A stretch of 64,000 bases of DNA from Arthrobacter woluwensis (GTDB lineage: Bacteria; Actinomycetota; Actinomycetes; Actinomycetales; Micrococcaceae). The stretch is taken from positions 1,240,001 to 1,304,000 of the forward strand of contig NZ_FNSN01000003.1 in NCBI RefSeq assembly GCF_900105345.1, written 5' to 3'. Position numbers and translations under genes: made by a program. Of the stretch, positions 26,219-33,991 are shown one piece after another (the stretch's first letter is position 1; every line of letters begins with the position of its first letter). The notes under the pieces were generated by a model. The model was not told where the DNA came from. It saw only the letters and a program-made list of their open reading frames with translations, and searched no databases.

Positions 26219-27271
26219 TCAGCGCTCGGATGCGGCCGCGAGGAACGGCGCCAGAACCTCCTGCAGCGGGGCGGTGCTCGCCTGCCGCCAGCCGGTGCCG
26301 GCCCAGAGGTTCACCCCGTCCGCCAGGCCTTGCCGTGCGGCCTCGGCGCGCAGCGGCGCGGTGAGGTGGTGGATGGCGGGGTACGCGTCCGGGGCCAGGG
26401 CGTCGTACTCCCGGAGGAAGGCGTTCTCGAGGCTGCGGGCCCGTCGCCCAGTGAAGGCTCTCGTCATGCGGGTCGCGACGAAGCGGGGGTCGCCCAGGGC
26501 GTCCTTGTGGACGGGGCGTGCCCCGGACTCGGGCGTCCGCAGCAGTGCGGTGCCGAGCTGCACCGCGGAGGCTCCGGCGTCATAGGCCGCACGGGCGTCG
26601 GCGGGCGACATGATGCCGCCCGCGGCGATGAGCGGCAGGGGGATGTGCCGGGCCAGTGCGGCGACGAGGGCCGCGGCGTCGTCGGTCGCAGGCGGTTCGC
26701 CCGGGAGGAAGCGGCCCGAATGACCGCCAGCGCTCTCGTGCTGGACCACCAGGGCGTCGACGCCGAGAGCGAGCGCCGCCTCGGCCTCCGCGCGGTGGGT
26801 CACCGTCGCCCAGAGGCGAGTGCCGCCGGCCTGGAGCGCCTGGGCGTCCTCGGCGGACGGGAGGCCGAAGGTGAAACTGACCACCGGCGCCGGGTGCTCT
26901 AGCAGCAGGCGGATCTTTGCGGGGTAGTCGTCATCGTCGTCGAGGACCGGCTCGGGCACCGCGACCCCCAGACGGTCCGCCCAGGGACGCAGGGCTTCCG
27001 CGTAGTCGCGCACGGCCTGCGGGTCGACGGGCGCGGAGTCCGGAACGAACAGGTTCACTCCGAACGGGGCTCCGCCCAGCACGGCGGAACGCGCCTTGAT
27101 CTCCTCGAGCTGTGCGCCGAGCTCTGCGGCACTCCGGTAGCCGGCGGCGACGAATCCCATGGCGCCGGCTTCCAGCGCGGCACTCACGAAAGCCGTGCTG
27201 CTGGCGCCTCCCGCCATGGGCGCTGCCATCACACGGGACGGCAGCGGCATGCCGTCGTGGGTTCCTGACAT
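26219..27271 (-). CDS. Nitronate monooxygenase / 2-nitropropane dioxygenase family protein
   Basis: A 350-residue FMN-dependent TIM-barrel enzyme. Family marks are APMAGG at the N terminus, VVQHESAGGHSGRF (the segment that holds the catalytic histidine in the family), AAGGIMSPADARAA and the phosphate-binding GASAVQLGTALL. These enzymes oxidise alkyl nitronates such as propionate 3-nitronate to carbonyl compounds. The ATG at 27271 has a GGAGGA site. It is divergent from the sugar-kinase-like gene, with 29 bp between the starts. Confidence 0.88.
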   Translation of the reverse strand: MSGTHDGMPLPSRVMAAPMAGGASSTAFVSAALEAGAMGFVAAGYRSAAELGAQLEEIKARSAVLGGAPFGVNLFVPDSAPVDPQAVRDYAEALRPWADRLGVAVPEPVLDDDDDYPAKIRLLLEHPAPVVSFTFGLPSAEDAQALQAGGTRLWATVTHRAEAEAALALGVDALVVQHESAGGHSGRFLPGEPPATDDAAALVAALARHIPLPLIAAGGIMSPADARAAYDAGASAVQLGTALLRTPESGARPVHKDALGDPRFVATRMTRAFTGRRARSLENAFLREYDALAPDAYPAIHHLTAPLRAEAARQGLADGVNLWAGTGWRQASTAPLQEVLAPFLAAASER

Positions 27272-27287
27272 GGGGTTTCCTCCTGCG

Positions 27288-27293
27288 TACCCT
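27288..27293 (+). promoter_or_regulatory. -10 hexamer for leaderless kinase-like gene
   Basis: TACCCT, seven bases before the GTG at 27301. Confidence 0.5.
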
Positions 27294-27300
27294 TGGAGTC

Positions 27301-28224
27301 GTGACTACTCCAAGCCATCCTGCCACCGAGCTGCCCGAGACCGCCTCCCACGAAGCCGTGGCCATCGACATCGGGGGCACGAAGACCCGCGGCGTGCTGC
27401 TGCGGAACGGTCTGATCGCGGGTGATCTGACGGTGGGCAGCGCCAATGTGCAGAACGTCAGCGTGGACGCCGCTCAGCAGGCTTTCGCCGAGCTGTTCGC
27501 GGGCCTCGCCCCGACGGCCGTGGCCCGCGTGGTGGTGGGCGCGGGAGGCGTCGACACCGAGCAGGACAAGCACGCCCTCGCGTCCCTCATCCAGCCGCAC
27601 GTCCCGGGCGCGCACATCACCGTGGTGCACGACTCCGCACTCCTGCTGGCCGCCGCGGGGGCGACAGCCGGCGTCGCTGTCATCGCCGGGACCGGCACTG
27701 CGGCCTGGGGCCGCGACACCTCGGGACGGGAATCCCGCTTCGGCGGCTGGGGCTACCTGCTGGGCGACGAGGGCAGTGGTTACTGGCTGAGCCGCGAGGC
27801 CGTGCGCCACTCGCTGCGCCGCTTCAATTCCGGTCTGGAAGCCGACGCGCTCGCGCTGGCCCTGTGCGAGTCGGCCGGAGCGCCCGACGTCGCCGGGCTG
27901 ATCGCCGCTTTCCATCACCCTGACAAGGGCCGCCGCTACTGGGCGGAGCGGAGCCGCGTGGTGGTGGACGCAGCGCGGGGTGGCAACGAAGGGGCCAAGG
28001 ACATCCTGCGCCGCGCCGCTGACGAACTCACGACCCTTGCTCTCGGCGTCCTGGACAATCTGGGCATCGAAGGACCCGTAGTGCTCGGCGGCGGTCTGGG
28101 TCAGCACGTCCCGGAGATCTCGGTCCCGTTCCGCGAGGGCCTGGCCGCCCGCGGCCACCACGACGTCCGGGTGCTCGATCAGGAGCCGGTGTTCGGAGCG
28201 GTCGCGCTGCTCACGGCCGGGTAA
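27301..28224 (+). CDS. BadF/BcrA-type ATPase, probable N-acetylglucosamine kinase
   Basis: A 307-residue ASKHA-fold kinase. The N-terminal phosphate-1 loop is AIDIGGTKTRGVLL. Phosphate-2 is in VIAGTGTAAWGRD. The RFGGWGYLLGDEGSGYWLSR region (in two blocks) is typical of the BadF/N-acetylglucosamine kinase branch, and the adenosine motif is PVVLGGGLG. The likely reaction is ATP-dependent phosphorylation of an amino sugar. The GTG at 27301 fits a leaderless promoter; a longer frame exists upstream but overlaps the divergent gene. Confidence 0.85.
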   Translation: MTTPSHPATELPETASHEAVAIDIGGTKTRGVLLRNGLIAGDLTVGSANVQNVSVDAAQQAFAELFAGLAPTAVARVVVGAGGVDTEQDKHALASLIQPHVPGAHITVVHDSALLLAAAGATAGVAVIAGTGTAAWGRDTSGRESRFGGWGYLLGDEGSGYWLSREAVRHSLRRFNSGLEADALALALCESAGAPDVAGLIAAFHHPDKGRRYWAERSRVVVDAARGGNEGAKDILRRAADELTTLALGVLDNLGIEGPVVLGGGLGQHVPEISVPFREGLAARGHHDVRVLDQEPVFGAVALLTAG

Positions 28225-28303
28225 GGGCCTTCTGCCGGTTGGTCCTGGTGGTTTGGGCGCGCCCGCGCCGTCCAAGCCGGAGCGGGGCTGCTACAACTGA
28301 CGC

Positions 28304-28705
28304 ATGGGGTGGTTCGGCCGATGGCTCGGTGATGGTGTGGAGGACTGGCCCCGCGACCCCTTTCTGGATCCGTTCCGGGATGCCGTGTGGCAGCTGTTGA
28401 AGGATGGCCGCGTCGAAGGGTGGGTGACGACGTCGGTCGCCCCGATGCGGGCTCTGCCCGCCTTCTGGCTCCGGCAGGAGCAGATGTGGAGCCAGGTGCA
28501 TTGGGCCGATGGCCGCCGCGAGTTCCTGGAAGAGGACTACGACCCCTGGGTGACCGTCAGCGAACTTCTCGAGGGCCACTTCACCGCCGGCGCCTCCCGA
28601 TTCGAACGCGATGAAACCTACGATGCGGTGCGGGTCACGGGCGCCGAACGGAACCGGCTCTGGGAGGAACTGGACCACGGAGTGGAACCGAGCGCGCGGG
28701 GCTGA
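28304..28705 (+). CDS. Hypothetical protein, tryptophan-rich N terminus
   Basis: A 133-residue soluble protein that I do not recognise. It is rich in Trp and acidic residues (GWFGRWLGDGVEDW at the N terminus, DYDPWVTVSELL in the second half), with no signal peptide or membrane helix. A TACAAC sequence six bases before the ATG resembles a weak leaderless -10. It stands alone between the kinase gene and the Fic module. GC3 is high and the frame uncontested, so it is probably real. Confidence 0.6.
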   Translation: MGWFGRWLGDGVEDWPRDPFLDPFRDAVWQLLKDGRVEGWVTTSVAPMRALPAFWLRQEQMWSQVHWADGRREFLEEDYDPWVTVSELLEGHFTAGASRFERDETYDAVRVTGAERNRLWEELDHGVEPSARG

Positions 28706-28828
28706 ACCGGACATCGCGGGTTCACTCGCCATGATTCAGTGCCACGTGCGGCAGCACCGGAACTCGTGAGTCATCCCGACACCAGAACGTCCCGAAACAT
28801 CCTGTTCTCCGTTGTCGGTGTCACGGCG

Positions 28829-28856
28829 TACCTTGTGGGTAGGACCCGAAGAGGAG
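28829..28856 (+). promoter_or_regulatory. Promoter -10 and ribosome binding site of the Fic module
   Basis: TACCTT at 28829-28834 and a strong GAGGAG at 28851-28856, seven bases before the antitoxin ATG at 28863. Confidence 0.5.
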
Positions 28857-28862
28857 CACGTG

Positions 28863-29084
28863 ATGGAAGACCAGCGATTGAAGGCCAGGGAGCGGTGGCC
28901 CGAGGCTTTCGAAGGCCTGAGCGCACTGCAGACGCATGCCTTGGAGCAGGCCCTCGTGTCCTCCTGGCACGAGGGAGTCGAACCGACGACGGACCTCGTC
29001 CGGGACATCGCGGCCCGCGCCCGGAGCGAGATCAGCTTCGATGAGTTCAAACACCGGGTGCTGCGGCGCGCCGGCGTTCAGTGA
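28863..29084 (+). CDS. VbhA/FicA-like antitoxin
   Basis: A 73-residue protein like the VbhA/FicA antitoxins of class I Fic modules. It carries the inhibitory motif [ST]xxxE[GN] as SSWHEG (Ser33 to Gly38), whose Glu in characterised systems blocks the ATP gamma-phosphate position in the Fic partner. The following sequence (VEPTTDLVRDIAARARSE) matches the helical arm of VbhA antitoxins. The ATG at 28863 has GAGGAG upstream; GTG at 28860 is an alternative. Its stop overlaps the Fic start (GTGATG), giving tight coupling. Confidence 0.82.
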   Translation: MEDQRLKARERWPEAFEGLSALQTHALEQALVSSWHEGVEPTTDLVRDIAARARSEISFDEFKHRVLRRAGVQ

Positions 29085-29890
29085 TGGATGTTTTGCCCGG
29101 CCCGGATGCCGTTGCGCAGGAGGACTACGTCTATCCGGAGACCTATGACCCGGCCACGGGCCGTGCGGTGCTCCGGAACCTCCACGGGATCCGGGATCAC
29201 GCCACCCTTGCCACAGTCGAGTCGGAACTCGCGACCGCGCGGTTCCGGCAACTGCTGCAGGGCGTGGTCCGGATACCGATCGAACCGGACACTTCGTATC
29301 TGCAGGACGTCCACCGGCACCTGTTCCAGGACACCTACGCATGGGCCGGTGAGCTGCGGACCGTGAACCTCACCCTGGGGGAGTGGGTGTTCCCCGACAA
29401 GAACCTGCTGAGAACCCATCTCCGCCCTCTCCTGTGCACGGCGGCCACCACGGACTGGCGCAGGATCGATCACGACGGCTTCGCCCGTATGGCGTCTATC
29501 CTCTTCGCGGGGCTCAACCACGTGCGGCCTTTCCGCACGGGCAATGGGCGGATGATCATGGCCGTCCTGCATGAGATCTCGACCCTCAGCAGGTTCGAGT
29601 TCGACTTCGATCGGGTGGGACGGCGCACCTGGGACGCCATGGCGCGGGCGACGCTGCCCGCCCGGGGTGAGTTCATGCCGCGGGCGACGGAGGCGGTGGC
29701 CGTCTTCCGGGCTGCCTCGGTGAGCCGCACCACTCCTGTTCCGAACCGTACCGTCCAGGCGATGCGCGAGATCTCACGCAGGAGCACCTCCGGTCCCTTC
29801 ACCAGCCCGGAGGCCCTCAGGGCGCGGCGTGACGAGGCGGAGCACCGGCGGTACCACGGCTACGGCGAGGACAGGCCCGGAGAGGGATGA
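29081..29890 (+). CDS. Fic-domain protein with non-canonical motif (RPFRTGNGR)
   Basis: A 269-residue FicT-like toxin-type protein. The Fic core runs from about residue 70 (IHRHLFQD-like VHRHLFQDTYAWAGELR) to 165. The motif that is normally HPFx[DE]GNGRxxR reads RPFRTGNGRMIM at residues 148-159: Arg148 replaces the catalytic His, Thr152 replaces the metal-binding acidic residue, and the final Arg is absent. A histidine (His146) lies two residues earlier. The flap region and the rest of the fold look intact. In canonical members the reaction is AMPylation of DNA gyrase or topoisomerase IV; whether this protein is catalytic is doubtful. GTG 29081 and ATG 29084 are both possible starts. Confidence 0.85.
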   Translation: MMDVLPGPDAVAQEDYVYPETYDPATGRAVLRNLHGIRDHATLATVESELATARFRQLLQGVVRIPIEPDTSYLQDVHRHLFQDTYAWAGELRTVNLTLGEWVFPDKNLLRTHLRPLLCTAATTDWRRIDHDGFARMASILFAGLNHVRPFRTGNGRMIMAVLHEISTLSRFEFDFDRVGRRTWDAMARATLPARGEFMPRATEAVAVFRAASVSRTTPVPNRTVQAMREISRRSTSGPFTSPEALRARRDEAEHRRYHGYGEDRPGEG

Positions 29891-29908
29891 CCTCGACGAC
29901 GGCGCGCT

Positions 29909-30949
29909 TCAGCGGCGCCGCACGCGCGGCCTGAGCGTCACGCCGGGCAGCGGTGGCGCGGGGATGTGCCCGACTTCCGCCTGTGCCTCGGCGGTCGCGC
30001 CTCCCTGGTGCCCGGCGACCCAGCCGAAGCGTGACCCGGCGATCTCCGTGGGTGTGGGCTCGACGCCGTCGTCCGTGTAGAGGACTCCACTGGCCTCCCA
30101 GTCGTCCCGGGCCTGCACGATCTCCTCGTGGTTGCGGCCCACGAAGTTCCACCACATGAGGAGGTCCTCGCCGAGCGGTTCGCCGCCCAGGAGGAAGAAG
30201 CGGGCGCCGGGTCCGGCGTCGACGGTCAGGCTCGTGCGCTGCCCGCCGAGGTAGAGCAGCGGACCCGGCTCGAGGGACTGCCCTTCGACGCTCAGGGTGC
30301 CGTCGATGACCAGCAGCGCATGCTCGAAGCCCGGATCCAGCGGGATCACCACGGAGCCCGCGGCGTCCACCTGAGCCCCGACCAGAGGACTGAACGCGCT
30401 CGCAGGGGAGCTGACGCCCGCGAGTGACCCCATCACGACGGTGGCCTCCCAGCCCTCACCCGTGGCGACGGGCAGGTCCTGGTGCTGCTCGAAGGCGGGT
30501 TCGCGGTGCCGGTGCTCCTCCGGCAGGGCCACCCAGAACTGGAGCCCTTCCTGGACCGGGATCTCGTCGCCCTCCACGCAGGTGAACTCGGAGTGGGCGA
30601 TCCCGCGCCCGGCCGTCATCAGATTGAGCTCCCCGGGGCGGACGGTCACGTCGCTGCCGAGGCTGTCCCGGTGGCGGATCTCGCCCTTGAGCGGCCAAGT
30701 GACGGTCTGCAGCCCGATGTGCGGGTGAGGCAGCACGGTCATGGCGACACGGCCAGGGCCGAAGCGGTCCAGGAAGCACCAGGCCCCGATGGTGGGAAGG
30801 TCTTTGAGGGGGAGCGTCCGCTGGACCGTGATGGCGCGGATCCCCCCGAGGGGCACCGCGCGTTCTGGCCAGACTTCGAGGCACGGTTCCGGCACGGTGG
30901 TCCGGGCCGGGCAGGCCTGCTGATCCGGGGACGGGTCGAGGTTGGTCAC
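29909..30949 (-). CDS. Pirin family protein
   Basis: A 346-residue bicupin of the pirin family. The N-terminal cupin holds the metal-site residues in PHPHIGLQTVTW and HSEF (AGRGIAHSEF), and the C-terminal pirin_C domain includes FLLGGEPLGEDLLMWWNFVGR, split here as GGEPLGE and WWNFVGR. Bacterial pirins have been reported as quercetin dioxygenases or metabolic regulators; the specific role is not visible here. The GTG at 30949 follows a TAGAGT -10 by six bases. It is divergent from the GH35 gene. Confidence 0.92.
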   Translation of the reverse strand: MTNLDPSPDQQACPARTTVPEPCLEVWPERAVPLGGIRAITVQRTLPLKDLPTIGAWCFLDRFGPGRVAMTVLPHPHIGLQTVTWPLKGEIRHRDSLGSDVTVRPGELNLMTAGRGIAHSEFTCVEGDEIPVQEGLQFWVALPEEHRHREPAFEQHQDLPVATGEGWEATVVMGSLAGVSSPASAFSPLVGAQVDAAGSVVIPLDPGFEHALLVIDGTLSVEGQSLEPGPLLYLGGQRTSLTVDAGPGARFFLLGGEPLGEDLLMWWNFVGRNHEEIVQARDDWEASGVLYTDDGVEPTPTEIAGSRFGWVAGHQGGATAEAQAEVGHIPAPPLPGVTLRPRVRRR

Positions 30950-30955
30950 AGCGCC

Positions 30956-30961
30956 ACTCTA
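30956..30961 (-). promoter_or_regulatory. -10 hexamer for leaderless pirin mRNA
   Basis: TAGAGT on the minus strand, six bases from the GTG at 30949. Confidence 0.5.
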
Positions 30962-31040
30962 CGCCGCCGGAGAGGCTCGGACAGCTGGCTCATCTGTGCG
31001 TAATTGTTTATTTTGTATCGATTAAGTGTGCTGCCGCTTC

Positions 31041-31046
31041 TAGACT
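31041..31046 (+). promoter_or_regulatory. -10 hexamer for leaderless beta-galactosidase mRNA
   Basis: TAGACT, six bases before the ATG at 31053. An AT-rich stretch (about 30999-31026, with TAAT and ATTA at its ends) just upstream could hold an operator. Confidence 0.5.
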
Positions 31047-31052
31047 GATGGC

Positions 31053-32876
31053 ATGCCCACTCCGATTCTCAGCTACCGCGATGCCCGCCTCTTCAAGGGC
31101 GACCGCGAGCACCGCATCCTGGCCGGCGCCATCCACTATTTCCGCGTTCACCCCGAGCTGTGGGAGGACCGTCTGACCCGTCTGAAGGCGATGGGCGCGA
31201 ACACCGTGGACACGTATGTCGCCTGGAACTTCCACCAGGAGCGGCGTGAGGACGCCCCCGACTTCAGTGGCTGGCGGGATCTGGGCCGCTTCATCGACCT
31301 GGCGGGTGATCTGGGCCTGGACGTGATCGTGCGCCCTGGACCCTACATCTGCGCCGAATGGGACAACGGCGGGTTCCCCTCCTGGCTGACCGGGACCCCC
31401 GACATCATGCTCCGCTCCACCGACCCGCGCTTCACCGGACCGGTCGGCGAGTGGCTCGACCACCTGGTCCCCGTCATCGCGAGCCGGCAGGCGGCGGAAG
31501 GCGGGCCCGTCGTCGCGGTCCAGGTCGAGAACGAATACGGCAGCTACGGGGACTCCGCCGCGTACATCCGGTGGAGCGCCGAAGCGCTGCGGGAACGGGG
31601 CATCACCGAACTGCTCTTCACCGCGGACGGCGGCAGCGACTACTACCTCGACGGCGGCGCCGTCCCGGAGATCTGGGCCACCGCCACACTGGGCTCCCGT
31701 GGCGCTGAGGCTATCGACGTGTGGAAGCGACGCCGGCCCACCGAACCCTTCTTCAACGTCGAGTTCTGGGGCGGCTGGTTCGACCACTGGGGCGAGGCTC
31801 ACCATGTGCGGCCGGGCAGTGAGGCGGCCGCGGAGATCCGCACGATGCTCGACGCCGGCGGCTCCCTCTGCGTCTACATGGCCCATGGCGGGACGAACTT
31901 CGGGCTCGGGGCCGGTGCGAACGAGGACGGCGGCATCCAGCCGACCGTGACGAGCTACGACTCCGACGCCCCGATCGCGGAGAACGGCGCTCTCACCGAG
32001 AAGTTCCACGCCATCCGCGCCGAGTTCCTGCGCGCCCAGGGGCTGGCCGAAGACGAGTGGCCGGCCCTCCCGGCAGCCCTGCTGGAGCCGGCGGCCGTGC
32101 TGCCCGCGCGCACTCTGGAGCTGTCCCCGGCGCGCCTGCCGCTGCTGGATTCCTTGCGGGCGGGGCTCGACTCCGCCGTCGCGGCCGGGGAGCACCACCC
32201 GAGCGAGCGGCCGCTGAGCTTCGAGGAGATCGGCCAGCACCACGGCCTGCTCTTCCACCGTGCGACGGCGGTCCTGCCGGGCCGCGAGGACGCTCCCCAG
32301 GAGTGCCTCCTCAAGCTTCCGGAGCTCCACGACCGCGCTCAGATCTGGGTGGACGGCGAGCCGGTGGGCATCCTGGACGATACGACCGGCACCGCGGGTC
32401 TGGCCGTGCAGGGGCACGGGCGTGAAGTGGTCCTGGAGATCCTGGTCGAGAACCTGGGCCGCATCAACTACGGCCCCTACACCGGCCAGCGCAAGGGCCT
32501 GCTGGGCGGGGTCCTCATCAACCAGCGCTTCACCCTCGGCTGGGAGCACCTGGTGGTCGACCCGACCCGGTTCGGCGCGGAGGATCTGGCCGGGCTGGCG
32601 ACGGCCGCATTCGAGGCGGACGCCCCGGCGGACACGTACCTCGCGCTGCCCGGCTCGACCAAGGGCTTCGTCTGGGTCAACGGATTCCTGCTGGGCCGGT
32701 ACTGGGAGATCGGGCCGCAGGAGACCCTGTACGTGCCGGCGCCGCTTGTGAAGGCCGGCCGCAACACGGTGCACGTGCTGGAGCTGGGCGTCAGCGGCGG
32801 AACGGTGGAACTCCGGGAGGCTCCGCAACTCGGGGCCACCCGCGTGGACGTCCTCACGGAGGCCGAACTCGCCTGA
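31053..32876 (+). CDS. Beta-galactosidase, glycoside hydrolase family 35
   Basis: A 607-residue GH35 retaining beta-galactosidase that hydrolyses terminal beta-galactosides. The TIM barrel spans about residues 10-330 with the typical RVHPELWEDRL and GPYICAEWDNGG segments. The acid/base is Glu161 in QVENEYGSYG and the nucleophile Glu237 in FFNVEFWGGW. C-terminal jelly-roll domains include the RINYGPYTG and GFVWVNGFLLGRYW motifs. There is no signal peptide, so it acts in the cytoplasm on imported sugars. No transporter or LacI regulator is adjacent. The start is fixed by a leaderless -10. Confidence 0.94.
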   Translation: MPTPILSYRDARLFKGDREHRILAGAIHYFRVHPELWEDRLTRLKAMGANTVDTYVAWNFHQERREDAPDFSGWRDLGRFIDLAGDLGLDVIVRPGPYICAEWDNGGFPSWLTGTPDIMLRSTDPRFTGPVGEWLDHLVPVIASRQAAEGGPVVAVQVENEYGSYGDSAAYIRWSAEALRERGITELLFTADGGSDYYLDGGAVPEIWATATLGSRGAEAIDVWKRRRPTEPFFNVEFWGGWFDHWGEAHHVRPGSEAAAEIRTMLDAGGSLCVYMAHGGTNFGLGAGANEDGGIQPTVTSYDSDAPIAENGALTEKFHAIRAEFLRAQGLAEDEWPALPAALLEPAAVLPARTLELSPARLPLLDSLRAGLDSAVAAGEHHPSERPLSFEEIGQHHGLLFHRATAVLPGREDAPQECLLKLPELHDRAQIWVDGEPVGILDDTTGTAGLAVQGHGREVVLEILVENLGRINYGPYTGQRKGLLGGVLINQRFTLGWEHLVVDPTRFGAEDLAGLATAAFEADAPADTYLALPGSTKGFVWVNGFLLGRYWEIGPQETLYVPAPLVKAGRNTVHVLELGVSGGTVELREAPQLGATRVDVLTEAELA

Positions 32877-32964
32877 GCTGCGTGGCCAGGGACGGAGCAG
32901 GGCCGCGGGATATGCTGGACAGGCTCTCGCACCGTCCTGAACGCCCTCTCGAAGGAGTGCCCCC

Positions 32965-33963
32965 ATGGCCCCGTTGCGTCCGTCTGCCGTCGTCCGGACC
33001 GTGATGGCCGCCGCCGTTCTGGCCTGTCTGCCGGCCTTCACCGCCTGCACGCCCGGACAGCCCACCCCGAGCCCCGCGGTGACGAGCGGCGCGCCCCAGC
33101 GGCCGGTCGTCGTCGGCGCGCTCGACACGGCGGAAGGCGCGGTCCTCGCGGAACTGTACTCCGGCGCGCTCCGCTCGGCCGGGGTGCCCAGCAGCGTGAA
33201 GCTGAACGTCGGAGGCCGCGCTGCGACGCTCGAAGCCCTGCGCTCGGGCCGGGTGCAGCTCGTCCCGGCCTACACCGGCAGCCTCCTGGAGGCCCTGGGC
33301 GGCACCACCAAGGACACGGGCGACGACGCGGTGAAGTCCGGCATCTCCGCGGCCCTGCGGAAGCCTCTGGCCGTCCTGGACGCCTCGGGCGCGCAGGACC
33401 GGGAAGTCGTGGTCGTCACCAAGGTGACTGCCGAGAAGTACCAGCTCAAGACGCTTGAGGACCTGGGGAAGGTCTGCTCCCAGACGGTCTTCGCCGCCGC
33501 GGCGGACTTCAGCGGCGGGGCGTACGGTTCCCAGGCGCTGAAGAACGCGTACTCCTGCACGCCCAAGCGGGTGCTCACGTACGGCATGAAGAGCGGTCCG
33601 GACGGCGGCCCGTCGCTTCCGAACCCCGACGCGCAGCCCGATGCGGCGCTCCCGCAGCCGCTCAAGTCGCTCCTGGAGGATGAGGCCCAGGTGGCGGTCC
33701 TGCTCAGCACCGACCCCGCGATCACGGACAACGACCTCGTGGTCCTGGAGGACAACCGCAGGGCCCTCCTGCCCGAACAAGTCGTTCCCGTGGTGGACGA
33801 GGGCGTGCTCCCGGACCGCGCGCGGGACGCCGTCAACAACGTCTCCCGGACACTCACGGCGGACGATCTGGTGGCGATGAACCGCGCCATCCGGGGCGAC
33901 CAGGCCCGAACCCCTCACGAAGTCGCCGTGTCCTGGCTGAAAGAGAGGGGCATCACAGGGTAG
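32965..33963 (+). CDS. Glycine betaine/choline-type ABC substrate-binding lipoprotein
   Basis: A 332-residue lipoprotein of the OpuAC/ProX-type quaternary-amine binding family. An N-terminal signal peptide ends in the lipobox AFTAC (Cys28), followed by a Pro/Thr-rich linker. The mature part has the family's LVPAYTGSLLEALGG segment near residue 100 and the closing AVNNVSRTLTADDLVAMN helix. It would deliver osmoprotectants to an ABC importer, but no permease or ATPase gene is adjacent, so the partner is elsewhere or this is an orphan. ATG with AAGGAG upstream. Confidence 0.85.
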   Translation: MAPLRPSAVVRTVMAAAVLACLPAFTACTPGQPTPSPAVTSGAPQRPVVVGALDTAEGAVLAELYSGALRSAGVPSSVKLNVGGRAATLEALRSGRVQLVPAYTGSLLEALGGTTKDTGDDAVKSGISAALRKPLAVLDASGAQDREVVVVTKVTAEKYQLKTLEDLGKVCSQTVFAAAADFSGGAYGSQALKNAYSCTPKRVLTYGMKSGPDGGPSLPNPDAQPDAALPQPLKSLLEDEAQVAVLLSTDPAITDNDLVVLEDNRRALLPEQVVPVVDEGVLPDRARDAVNNVSRTLTADDLVAMNRAIRGDQARTPHEVAVSWLKERGITG

Positions 33964-33991
33964 AACGTGTGTCATATGGCATATTTGGTGA

